In this document: piece after piece, positions 56,890-63,783 of the stretch
Layout: each line of letters starts with the position of its first letter
Numbering within the stretch: position 1 is the first letter of the stretch
Assembly (NCBI RefSeq): GCF_029023865.1
Contig: NZ_CP118969.1
Coordinates: 2,170,001 to 2,234,000 of the forward strand
Length of the DNA: 64,000 nt
Direction of reading: 5' to 3'
Source of the DNA: Lactococcus lactis
GTDB lineage: Bacteria > Bacillota > Bacilli > Lactobacillales > Streptococcaceae
Notes under the pieces: generated by a model
Told to the model about the DNA's origin: nothing
Seen by the model: the letters and a program-made list of their open reading frames with translations, nothing else
The model's database searches: none
Program-made: the position numbers and the translations under genes

Positions 56890-57197
56890 AGCTTCCCCTC
56901 CGCTTCGTCATAAGTCCCCCACATAGAAATAATAGTCTTGATAAAGCTATCTATGTCTGTACAGTCCCTAGCGTCCGCAATTAACACATTCAGCAAAATA
57001 CTAACTGCTTCAAGGTCTGAGATTTCGTCAAACTGGCGTGTAACTGCCAGCAGGTCATCGCCTTTGTATAAAGTTTCAATGGTCAGATTTTTTATTTCAA
57101 TATCAGGTTGAGCTTTCAACATTTGATATGCTGCGCCACTCTCCATAAATTCAGAAAGTTCTTTTTGTTCATCATCACTCAAATTTTTTAATGTCAT
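56886..57197 (-). CDS. Small acidic satellite protein, unknown
   Basis: 103 residues, acidic and helical (SDDEQKELSEFMESGAAYQM, VSILLNVLIADARDCTDIDS). It overlaps the genes on both sides by 4 bp, so it is translated as part of a tight early operon. Not recognised. Confidence 0.75.
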   Translation of the reverse strand: MTLKNLSDDEQKELSEFMESGAAYQMLKAQPDIEIKNLTIETLYKGDDLLAVTRQFDEISDLEAVSILLNVLIADARDCTDIDSFIKTIISMWGTYDEAEGKL

Positions 57198-57448
57198 TTT
57201 CTATTTTCCTTTATTTGTAATTTCATGACAGCCAGCTCTCTGCCTAAAAAGGGTACTGATTGCGTGCATAAGTTGCTTTTTACTCCGCTGGGTAAGATTA
57301 TGCCTGTACTTGATTCAAACTGCTGTATCAAGTCATATTTGACCGCTCGTGCGTTGTAAATCATCTTAAACGGGTGTTTGCCTACTGGTCTAAAACTATT
57401 CCGTCCGTACCGTTTTATAGCCGTGTAACCTTGGTGGTGTTCAATCAT
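57194..57448 (-). CDS. Small basic satellite protein, unknown
   Basis: 84 residues, basic (YTAIKRYGRNSFRPVGKHPF). ATG overlaps the previous stop by 4 bp. No family recognised. Confidence 0.7.
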   Translation of the reverse strand: MIEHHQGYTAIKRYGRNSFRPVGKHPFKMIYNARAVKYDLIQQFESSTGIILPSGVKSNLCTQSVPFLGRELAVMKLQIKENRK

Positions 57449-57684
57449 TTCGCTACCTCATCAAATAAGCTGATTTCTCCGCCCTCTTTTTCGCCCTCAA
57501 AGCGGACACCGTGCTTATATTTACGAACTTTAAAGCTATAATCAACTGTGCCTGTATTTGCGTTCAATGGGTCTAATTTTTCAATCTGCTTGTCTGTAAG
57601 TTCCGTGTGATAGGCTTTTAAACTTCGCAACCCTATGCTATCAATACCAGCCACATAAGAACAAGCTCTAATAATATTTGTCAT
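57445..57684 (-). CDS. Small satellite protein, unknown
   Basis: 79 residues, mixed charge, with a helical first half (LRSLKAYHTELTDKQIEKLD) and beta-like second half (VDYSFKVRKYKHGVRFEG). It overlaps the next gene by 4 bp and starts after ATTGAGAAAATG. Unknown. Confidence 0.7.
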   Translation of the reverse strand: MTNIIRACSYVAGIDSIGLRSLKAYHTELTDKQIEKLDPLNANTGTVDYSFKVRKYKHGVRFEGEKEGGEISLFDEVAK

Positions 57685-57726
57685 TTTCTCAATCCTCTAA
57701 TAAAATTTGCCTTGCCTGACAAGTTG

Positions 57727-58008
57727 CTAAGTATCTATGATGATGAACTTGCATATATCATCGATTAAATAGTAGATAAGTGAGGTTTTGTATCGTGGTT
57801 TATAGCGATTCAATCCGTGCTTTTCCCAATTATCAAGTGTGCCGTCTGATATATCTAAGTCTTCCATAACACGCTTTTTAGAGATATAAGGTAATACTCG
57901 CTTTTCATTTCTGATTTTGAGCTGTGTACCAAGATACTTATTAAATAAATGAATGATTTTATCCACTAAGCCACGGGCAACAAGGTTTATTAAAGTGTCA
58001 TCATTCAT
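57727..58008 (-). CDS. Excisionase/MerR-like DNA-binding protein
   Basis: 93 residues. The C-terminal half (YISKKRVMEDLDISDGTLDN, WEKHGLNRYKPRYK) is a helix-turn-helix of the MerR-HTH_17 type found in phage excisionases and small regulators. Overlaps the upstream gene by 4 bp. Role in excision or early control is inference. Confidence 0.75.
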   Translation of the reverse strand: MNDDTLINLVARGLVDKIIHLFNKYLGTQLKIRNEKRVLPYISKKRVMEDLDISDGTLDNWEKHGLNRYKPRYKTSLIYYLIDDICKFIIIDT

Positions 58009-58532
58009 TTTTTGCCTCCGTTCTTACGTTTAGAAATAACTTCCATAACTGCATAAGTGAGTTTATCTTCACTAATTCCTAGTTCATGAGAAAGCTCTAA
58101 AACATCTTCGGAACTGATAATATCAAATGCTGTCATTGCCTTGTGCTTGGTTTTCCTACGTTGTCTTTCATGGCGAATACCACGATTAAACGCCACATCA
58201 TACAGACATTCGTAAGCAAAAACGCGTTCCCATTTCTCCCAATCGTCCTTATCTTGTTTATTTAACAATTGAGAAACATCTTTTTCAATGGCTTTAATTA
58301 CTGGATACAACCCGTTAGGGATGTCTGTTTTCTTTTGCGTTTGCTTGATTTCTTGCTTAATGCGATACCTTTCAGCTTGATTATTAGTGATTTTAAGTTT
58401 TAAAGGGTGCTTAGAATCTAGGTAAAAAAGTTTGCTTGTGATTATCCCTAAGGCTCTATCTTTCTTATCGAATGAAAGTGTTATTCCTGCCCTACTTTTA
58501 TAGGCATTTAAATCAAATGTTTTAAATTTCAT
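58005..58532 (-). CDS. Satellite protein of unknown function
   Basis: 175 residues, basic, largely helical (LKITNNQAERYRIKQEIKQT, GIRHERQRRKTKHKA, LSHELGISEDKLTYAVMEVI). It may bind nucleic acid. It is the largest gene in the early block ahead of the primase. Not recognised. Confidence 0.75.
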   Translation of the reverse strand: MKFKTFDLNAYKSRAGITLSFDKKDRALGIITSKLFYLDSKHPLKLKITNNQAERYRIKQEIKQTQKKTDIPNGLYPVIKAIEKDVSQLLNKQDKDDWEKWERVFAYECLYDVAFNRGIRHERQRRKTKHKAMTAFDIISSEDVLELSHELGISEDKLTYAVMEVISKRKNGGKK

Positions 58533-58542
58533 GCTTTACCCC

Positions 58543-58839
58543 TTAACCTTTCGTCATGTATCTAGCGTATGAAGTTACGGTTCTAAACGTGCGTTCTAAG
58601 CCTCGTTTGTTCCAAACCGTCCAAGTATGAGTGCTTGGGTCAAACTGCACTTGTGCGCCTGATTGTATGCCATGAGTGGGGTAAATTACGTCAATTGCGT
58701 TATTCATTATGTTTTTATTCTCCAATTTGTTATAATTAGAGGTAGAAAGCGCGTGTTTTTCACGTTTTGCTACTCTAATTTGATTAAAAGCTGTTTCTGT
58801 GGTGGTTTCAGCTTTTTTTGTACGCTTATTTAAATTCAT
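58543..58839 (-). CDS. Satellite protein of unknown function
   Basis: 98 residues from ATG 58839 (after GGGAGTTAGTTTAG). A basic N-terminus, then DVIYPTHGIQSGAQVQFDPS and TWTVWNKRGLERTFRTVTSY. A second methionine at residue 45 has GGAG at long spacing and could start a 54-residue form. Its leader overlaps a fossil helix-turn-helix fragment. Confidence 0.65.
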   Translation of the reverse strand: MNLNKRTKKAETTTETAFNQIRVAKREKHALSTSNYNKLENKNIMNNAIDVIYPTHGIQSGAQVQFDPSTHTWTVWNKRGLERTFRTVTSYARYMTKG

Positions 58840-58902
58840 CTAAACTAACTCCCAATGCCTCGGCAATCTTACCGACTGTCAGCCATTTGAGCTTTTTTAT
58901 TT
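58826..58902 (-). pseudogene. Fossil end of a Cro/CI-type helix-turn-helix gene
   Basis: The minus strand reads KLKWLTVGKIAEALGVSLDE, then FK and stop at 58826. This is the usual last helix-turn-helix portion of XRE repressors (TVGKIAEALGVSLDEL). There is no start codon; an upstream TGA closes the frame. It overlaps the start of the 58543-58839 gene. Confidence 0.5.
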
Positions 58903-59070
58903 TGTCAGTTCAACCGCTGCTTTATAAGCATTTGACCATTCATAAAGCTGAGGGATGAGCACATTTTGAAGAAAATCTTTTGAGTGAACTGAGAGTTTTT
59001 CTTTATAAAATTCAACTGACTCTTGATAAACTACTTGTCCAAGATGATTAATTGTTTTTACTTGTTCCAT
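58897..59070 (-). CDS. Small satellite protein, unknown
   Basis: 57 residues from ATG 59070, which follows AATGGAGGTTCTA; the ATG four codons earlier is inside that ribosome site. Helical (VVYQESVEFYKEKLSVHSKD, QLYEWSNAYKAAVEL). Unknown. Confidence 0.65.
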   Translation of the reverse strand: MEQVKTINHLGQVVYQESVEFYKEKLSVHSKDFLQNVLIPQLYEWSNAYKAAVELTK

Positions 59071-59104
59071 TAGAACCTCCATTTGCCTGCGAGGGCTTTT
59101 TAAT

Positions 59105-59227
59105 TTAAAAATTGTTTAATTTCATGAAACTTTCATAAGTTCCGCTTGCATAATCATTAACGGCTTTGTAGATGTTTTGTATATACATCTCAACTTCTTC
59201 GATATGAATTTCTAGTTCTTCAAACAT
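59105..59227 (-). CDS. 40-residue acidic helical protein
   Basis: ATG 59227 follows AAAGGTAAAATC. The product starts MFEELEIHIEEVEMYIQNIY and ends FMKLNNF, one amphipathic acidic helix. Directly followed by the ribosome site of the 59070 gene, so likely the first gene of the early operon. Small acidic proteins of satellites and phages often bind host or helper proteins; no function is claimed. Confidence 0.6.
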   Translation of the reverse strand: MFEELEIHIEEVEMYIQNIYKAVNDYASGTYESFMKLNNF

Positions 59228-59271
59228 GATTTTACCTTTGAATTTCTAGGGCTAATTTGTATTTTAGGGTA

Positions 59272-59324
59272 CAAAAAAACTCTATTTCTCGCATTTTAAA
59301 AAATGCGTGTTGAAAAAGAGTTCA
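59272..59324 (-). terminator. Terminator between the RHH gene and the early operon
   Basis: On the minus strand an outer stem AACTC/GAGTT and inner CGCATTTT/AAAATGCG are followed by TTTTTTT. It would stop transcripts from the RHH promoter at 59701 before they enter the early operon. Confidence 0.65.
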
Positions 59325-59336
59325 CTTCTTAATATG

Positions 59337-59365
59337 TTGATATATTTTATCTGCTTTGATATAAT
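59337..59365 (+). promoter_or_regulatory. Strong promoter of a candidate small RNA
   Basis: TTGATA (59337-59342), a 17-bp spacer and TATAAT (59360-59365). No open reading frame of any size follows. Confidence 0.8.
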
Positions 59366-59371
59366 TTATCT

Positions 59372-59444
59372 ATCGAGTGAAACTCTCGGTACTCAACTCT
59401 TAATGTACGACGTCGCCAAACTGATGTACATTGAGAGTTTTTTT
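59372..59444 (+). ncRNA. Candidate ~70-nt small RNA of the satellite
   Basis: It starts about seven bases after TATAAT and ends in a strong terminator: AACTCTTAATGTAC (59395-59408) pairs over 14 bp, one G-U, with 59426-59439, followed by seven T. A 5' stem CGAG/CTCG lies at 59374-59388. The RNA is opposite in direction to the flanking genes but does not cover them except at the RHH stop. It carries no ribosome site or start codon in context. Confidence 0.65.
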
Positions 59445-59616
59445 ATTTTAATTTGTGAATACCACGACGGACGGCTTCGCTTTTGCTAACCTTTTCCTTT
59501 TCGGTATAGTCGTTTAGTATGTCTTGGGTCTCTTTATCTAATTTGATAGACAAAGCTGTTACTTTGGGCTTTTCTGAAAATGGTCGCCCTAGTTTTTTCT
59601 TTTCTTCCTCGGTCAA
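59443..59616 (-). CDS. Ribbon-helix-helix repressor
   Basis: 57 residues from TTG 59616, which follows AAAGG at eight bases; a GTG six codons upstream has no ribosome site. RHH pattern: beta strand VTALSIKLDKETQDILNDYT, then KEKVSKSEAVRRGIHKL, as in CopG/Arc proteins. Two palindromes in its own promoter suggest autorepression. It is in a single-gene unit. Confidence 0.8.
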   Translation of the reverse strand: MTEEEKKKLGRPFSEKPKVTALSIKLDKETQDILNDYTEKEKVSKSEAVRRGIHKLK

Positions 59617-59700
59617 ATTGAATACCTTTCTCACTAAATTTGCAAGTTAATCAGTACTCGTTTGCCTAAGCCGTAACCCTTGATTAACCTTACATACTAT

Positions 59701-59748
59701 ATTATACATTAAGTATTTCTTAATGTCAATAATTAAGTATTACTTAAT
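59701..59748 (-). promoter_or_regulatory. Consensus promoter with two palindromic operators
   Basis: On the minus strand TTGACA (59724-59729), 17 bp, TATAAT (59701-59706): a full consensus promoter. Operator 1, ATTAAGTATTTCTTAAT (59708-59724), fills the spacer. Operator 2, ATTAAGTATTACTTAAT (59732-59748), a perfect palindrome, lies just upstream, 24 bp centre to centre. Likely bound by the RHH protein it drives. Confidence 0.85.
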
Positions 59749-59877
59749 TAAAAATAAATCATTTTTCAAGAAGTTCACTCTTATTCGGTTTTCAAAGGTC
59801 AATCAGCTTTGATTTTGCTGATATTTTTTGTTAGAATGGAGTAAAGCAAAACTCGTAAAGAGCTTGCCTTACTAAGT

Positions 59878-60573
59878 TTAAAAGTCGTTTTGATGGGGAT
59901 CAGTTACGGCTTTTTTTGTTGTCATTATGGATTTGATTGCTGTTTTGATAGGTTCATAATCAGAACCAGCTTCAATCATTGCTATTGCGATACTTTCAAG
60001 CATTTTATAACGTTCCATTTCCTCCGAATTTAAGAGGTCAAGGAGCATTTTTTCTTTTCGCCAGTCTGTATCTCTAGCTTGAATTTGCTTCTTGGTTAGT
60101 CCTGTCACAGTAGTAGCAAGCAAACTTCTAATAATGGTGTGCCATGTATTTCCATGATGTGGATAGTGTACCCATTCTGAAATAGATTGATGAAGAGTAA
60201 CACCTTTTGGCTTCTCGACTGCTCTTGCAATCTTTCATGCCTGAAGCTCTTTTTCCATTTCATTAAATCGTTTTACAAGAGCCAGTTTAAAAGCTCGAAC
60301 TGGTTCGGTATTGTCTAGCCATGTAATAAGTAACATAGCTTGGTTACGATTGAGTTGATAAATTTTTGTTGGACGTCCACCAGTTGAACCTTTAATAGGT
60401 TTTGTCATTTCAAATGACAATATCCCTAGCTCTTCAAGGTCTTGTTTATTGTTATCAATCAGTTTACGAACTGAAATTTTATTAAGTCCTGCATATTCAG
60501 CAATAACGACATGGTTAGTTACAACTTCCGCTTTACTCATGTCAGGACTGGTTAAAAATGCTAAGTCTTTCAT
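59878..60573 (-). pseudogene. Rha-family phage regulator split by an in-frame TGA
   Basis: Residues 1-112 (VTNHVVIAEYAGLNKISVRK, GSTGGRPTKIYQLNRNQAML) are the pRha domain. The frame meets TGA at 60235-60237 after MEKELQA. It continues in the same frame with KIARAVEKPKGVTLHQSISE, HHGNTWHTIIRSLLATTVTG and the rest to 59878, which is the expected C-terminal part of such proteins. A CGA or AGA to TGA change explains it. The truncated N-terminal domain might still be made. Confidence 0.8.
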
Positions 60574-60737
60574 TTATCCTCATTTCTACGTAGTTTTATG
60601 ACATCGCGGTCATAGTTTAGAGCCATGCTTAGGTTGTGAGAATCAGGAAAGATACTTACAGGGACGTGAATACCTTGTGTACGTTCGTTAGATAGAAATT
60701 ACTTACAACTATCAACGCTTGTTCTCTTTGATGATTA
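60574..60737 (-). other. Gap with fragment of a reading frame
   Basis: One frame reads NERTQGIHVPVSIFPDSHNL and on to DYDRDVIKLRRNEDK-like residues, ending at the ribosome site of the Rha gene, but has no start codon of good context. It may be the tail of a decayed small phage gene. Nothing else seen. Confidence 0.3.
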
Positions 60738-60932
60738 TTAATAGTCTTTAGCAAGCCATTCAGTAATGCGTTCGTATGTACTCTGACGTACTTTCTCATT
60801 ACGTGTAGGACTTTCAAGACGTCCGTAAGTAAGGCGGTTAATTCCAAGCTGATCGGCTGCTTCGCCTTTGGTTAAGTTCAATACTCCGCGCTTTTTGCGT
60901 AGAGCTGTCTTGATTTCTGGTGTTAAGTACAA
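60738..60932 (-). CDS. Cro-like helix-turn-helix protein
   Basis: 64 residues from TTG 60932, preceded by AAAAGGAG at nine bases. Helix-turn-helix KGEAADQLGINRLTYGRLES after a basic start (IKTALRKKRGVLNLT). First leftward gene, opposite to the CI-like repressor: the Cro position. Confidence 0.8.
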   Translation of the reverse strand: MYLTPEIKTALRKKRGVLNLTKGEAADQLGINRLTYGRLESPTRNEKVRQSTYERITEWLAKDY

Positions 60933-60988
60933 TTTTAAAACTCCTTTTATTGAATTATTGAAAATCAGTAATTATCTGATTGAAAACT

Positions 60989-61077
60989 ATTATAAATTAT
61001 TGAACTTCAAAAATCAAGTATAAAGTTATTAAAAAACAATATTTTTTATTTACTTAATTATCCAAATGCTATATAAT
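60989..61077. promoter_or_regulatory. Divergent early/repressor promoter pair
   Basis: Leftward: TTGATT (61012-61017), 17 bp, TATAAT (60989-60994) for the Cro-like gene. Rightward: TTTACT (61049-61054), 17 bp, TATAAT (61072-61077) for the CI-like gene. ATCAG-TAATTAT-CTGAT (60964-60980) lies in the leftward leader and is a candidate operator. This is the lysogeny-type switch of the island. Confidence 0.8.
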
Positions 61078-61100
61078 GTTATCCAGGAGGTCATCTAATC

Positions 61101-61589
61101 ATGGCTAAAAATAGAATAAATGAATTAAGAAAAGCCCAAAATTTAACACTTAAGGACTTGGTAGAACTGTTAAAACAAAAAAATATAAAAGTTAATGCTA
61201 GCCAAATTTCTAGTTATGAAAAAGGAACAACTCCTAGAAATGAAGATATCTGGGAGGCGCTCGCTGAAATATTCGATGTAACACTGCCATACTTACGTGG
61301 ATACGATGAAGGTATATCAAATGTATTTGATTTGCCTTTTGATGAAGTCAATGAAATGATAAAAGAAAATGTTGAAATAAAATTGATGTTGGGGGTTTTA
61401 TATGAACTTAAGAGACCTGAAAGGATTAGTGATATTGCCTCACTTGCTGGCTACGCTGCGGAGCTTTCTGAAGAGAGTTGGGATTATATAAAAAAATCAG
61501 CTCTAAGTATTGCTTGCTTAGAGCGTAATGGTGTAGAAGATTGGGAAAGCTTTTTTGCTAAAGATACTTCTTATACAGAAATTCAATGA
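61101..61589 (+). CDS. CI-like (XRE) repressor of the island
   Basis: 162 residues. XRE domain at 4-65 (INELRKAQNLTLKDLVELLK, ASQISSYEKGTTPRNEDIWE), then a helical C-terminal half without the peptidase motif of LexA-type CI. In PICIs the equivalent master repressor is relieved by a helper phage protein rather than by RecA, which fits the missing peptidase domain. ATG follows CCAGGAGGTC. The same frame stays open after the TGA stop for 37 codons. Confidence 0.85.
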   Translation: MAKNRINELRKAQNLTLKDLVELLKQKNIKVNASQISSYEKGTTPRNEDIWEALAEIFDVTLPYLRGYDEGISNVFDLPFDEVNEMIKENVEIKLMLGVLYELKRPERISDIASLAGYAAELSEESWDYIKKSALSIACLERNGVEDWESFFAKDTSYTEIQ

Positions 61590-61703
61590 TTTTATTCCCA
61601 CTTAGCAAAATCGTACTCAAACTTCTACGGCTATCATCACAATGCTTACGATGAAGCGCGTGTGTTGCTGTATGAGCTGTGCTGGTTTGAGTTGGTGGGT
61701 TAA
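61590..61703 (+). pseudogene. In-frame fragment after the repressor stop
   Basis: Directly after the TGA the same frame reads FYSHLAKSYSNFYGYHHNAY and DEARVLLYELCWFELVG, ending in TAA at 61701. It has higher G+C than its surroundings and looks like the tail of another protein. Either a remnant from recombination or the lost C-terminus of a longer repressor form. Confidence 0.5.
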
Positions 61704-61753
61704 AGAAATGTAGTTCTTAAATTTAAAAAATACTAAAAAGAGAAAGAAGTAAT

Positions 61754-62620
61754 ATGGGAAGTTGGCGAAATAGACCAAAGCATATATCAGAACTTAAGGC
61801 GGATATTCCTTATGTTGTTGCTATAGATGAGAGTGGTAGTCCTAGTTTAAAATATTTACAAAAAAAGCTATCCTCAAATACTGAAGATAACTGTGAACTT
61901 AATGATATTCATTTTAATGTAACTGCTTGTTTAATGGAGACCTCTCATTTTATAGAATCTCAAGATATGGTTATGGGAATAAAAAATAAGTTTTGGTCAG
62001 AAGGATGTGCTAATTATAAAAAAGGGGATAAAAAGAGAGTTTGCTTTCATTCTACAGAAATTCGTAGAAGAACTAATGCCTTTAATTTTGATAGCTTAGA
62101 TAAGCACAAAACTTTTATTAATGAATTAGGAAAAGTTATGTCTGATATGAATGTAAAATTATTCTCTTCACATATTAATAAGCTGGAACTAATCAAACAG
62201 TATTCTACCCCTTATAACCCCTATGAGCTTTCACTAACTTTTATTTTTGAAAGACTTTCTTATGAAATCGGCAAAAAGAAAGCTGTGATAGTATTGGAAT
62301 CCAGGGGTAAAAAAGAAGATAAAGTTTTGTTGAAACATATCGTGAAAATGATAGACCAAGGTACAAGATTTATTAATAAGTCAAAGTTTTCTTTTATTGA
62401 AGGTGTTTACTTTAATGGAAAATGGGAAGAAAAATCGAACAATCTAAAATCATATTGGATATTGGAAATGGCTGATTTGTACTGTTATCCGCTTTTTAAA
62501 TTCGGAAAACTAAACGAAAAAGACCAGACTTTCCAGTGCTGTGAAGAAAAGATAATTTGTTATCCCGATTACATTGGGAAAGGTTTCAAAAAGTTTCCAT
62601 ATAACAAAAAAACGCCCTAA
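61754..62620 (+). CDS. DUF3800 protein (RNase H-like fold), candidate defence cargo
   Basis: 288 residues. YVVAIDESGSPSLK at ~20-33 is the acidic DESG motif. CFHSTEIRRRTNAF follows near 100, VIVLESRGKKED near 180, and EMADLYCYPLFKFG near 255 supplies the late acidic motif. DUF3800 proteins are predicted nucleases often found in mobile and defence contexts. It is in the cargo slot between the repressor and the island end. No toxin or partner gene adjoins it. Role in phage interference is inference. Confidence 0.8.
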   Translation: MGSWRNRPKHISELKADIPYVVAIDESGSPSLKYLQKKLSSNTEDNCELNDIHFNVTACLMETSHFIESQDMVMGIKNKFWSEGCANYKKGDKKRVCFHSTEIRRRTNAFNFDSLDKHKTFINELGKVMSDMNVKLFSSHINKLELIKQYSTPYNPYELSLTFIFERLSYEIGKKKAVIVLESRGKKEDKVLLKHIVKMIDQGTRFINKSKFSFIEGVYFNGKWEEKSNNLKSYWILEMADLYCYPLFKFGKLNEKDQTFQCCEEKIICYPDYIGKGFKKFPYNKKTP

Positions 62621-62780
62621 AAAGGACGTTCGCCCGCAAACTCGCGAGCCCCAGAGAGTCATTAGCTCTCACTAATATTATAACATAATCGGAATAAGTT
62701 ACATAATATATAGTGGTGAACTTTGCATTTCTCTAAATGAATATTTACAAATATAACCAGTCAAGGAAAGGTCTAGCAAC

Positions 62781-62975
62781 ATGAAACTATCGGACTACTT
62801 AAAGAGTATTGATCACTTAGATGAAAGAATGGAAAAGGCTGTAATTATAGCTGGGTATGAGAAAATGTTTGGAGAACACTACAGACTACCACAAGAACAG
62901 TTTGCTGACCTGATAGAATTACCTTTGCCAAAATTAAGAAGAGTTATTCATGAAATGAAAAAAGCAATAGATTAG
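62781..62975 (+). CDS. Small helical protein, unknown
   Basis: 64 residues (LKSIDHLDERMEKAVIIAGY, PQEQFADLIELPLPKLRRVI), maybe a helix-turn-helix at the C-terminus. ATG follows AAGGAAAGGTCTAGCAAC. Stands alone. Not recognised. Confidence 0.65.
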   Translation: MKLSDYLKSIDHLDERMEKAVIIAGYEKMFGEHYRLPQEQFADLIELPLPKLRRVIHEMKKAID

Positions 62976-63103
62976 AACTTTAATAGTGCTAAAGTCTATA
63001 AAACAAGTCCTAAATTTTAGGAATGCAAAATAAAAAGCGCTTGTGCGCATGATATTTGTAAAGCTATGTGTTTCCAGTCATTAAAACTGGTAGGAGACGA
63101 GAC

Positions 63104-63454
63104 ATGAAGTTTTTATTATTCATTGATAAAATCTATTCAAAAATAGTGACTGCTTACTGCATTTGCACTATACCTTTTCTACTATTATCTCTATATCTTT
63201 ATAACAAACTACCTGCTTATATCCCTAGTAAAATCGGTATAGGTGGCGTATATAGCTGGTTTAGAAAAGAATTTGTGTTTATTCTTCCAGTATTGTTTTT
63301 AATCATTGGAATACTTTTTTCAAAAAAAGGAATAATTAAGCAGTTCTATGCTGGAACTCCTGCTATTTTTATAAAGTCGATCGGGTTGATTGTTCTATTA
63401 TTGGTACTATTCTCTACCATATATCTTTATTATTCCTACTTTTCAATGATATAG
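63104..63454 (+). CDS. Membrane protein, DUF1648/SdpI-like
   Basis: 116 residues from ATG 63104, which follows TAGGAGACGAGAC; an upstream in-frame start is rejected. Three or four helices. YNKLPAYIPSKIGIGGVYSW resembles the LP-x-x-IP-x-H-x-N-x-x-G-x-x-D-x-W pattern of DUF1648, the N-terminal unit of SdpI-type immunity proteins. Could be immunity or phage-exclusion cargo; weak evidence. Confidence 0.55.
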   Translation: MKFLLFIDKIYSKIVTAYCICTIPFLLLSLYLYNKLPAYIPSKIGIGGVYSWFRKEFVFILPVLFLIIGILFSKKGIIKQFYAGTPAIFIKSIGLIVLLLVLFSTIYLYYSYFSMI

Positions 63455-63565
63455 AAACACAAATAACAATAAATACAATGACGTACCAAGTCAATTTTTG
63501 CCAACATTTGCCAACAATTAGCAAGGGAGCTGACGCAACCAATCCTTGCATTAGGTCATAACAGT

Positions 63566-63661
63566 ATGTAAATTTTGTATGTTGTTCATACCCTACGTAA
63601 TGGTTGACGGCTTCCCCACTCCTGGGGAATAACTACATGTAAATTTTGTATGTTGTTCATA
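63566..63661 (+). repeat. Two identical 25-bp direct repeats 71 bp apart
   Basis: Copies at 63566-63590 and 63637-63661 share the core AATTTTGTATGTTGTTCATA exactly. Similarity weakens beyond (CCCTACGTAATG against TCTTACATGATG). Between them lies CCCCACTCCTGGGG. Candidate integrase arm or regulator sites. Confidence 0.85.
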
Positions 63662-63729
63662 TCTTACATGATGTCGGTATAGCTTTCTGCTACAAGTGGC
63701 AAAAACGAAAATTTCGTTGTTGTTATTAA

Positions 63730-63783
63730 GGGGGTCGTGATTCGCGACTTGCTAGGGAGGAACGAATCGGAGCCCCCTTTTTT
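63730..63783 (+). terminator. Strong G/C stem with T run
   Basis: GGGGG with GATTCG on the left pairs with CGAATC and CCCCC on the right around TCGT/GGAG bulges, then six T. There is no gene directly upstream, so it may end a non-coding or leader transcript. Confidence 0.6.

Noticed and set aside
60656-60847. Minus-strand frame of 63 codons
   Set aside because: It overlaps the Cro-like helix-turn-helix gene in another frame, has no ribosome site and looks like shifted coding sequence.
63566-63661. Two-repeat CRISPR
   Set aside because: Only two copies, spacing 46 bases between them with its own hairpin, and no cas genes; more like binding sites.
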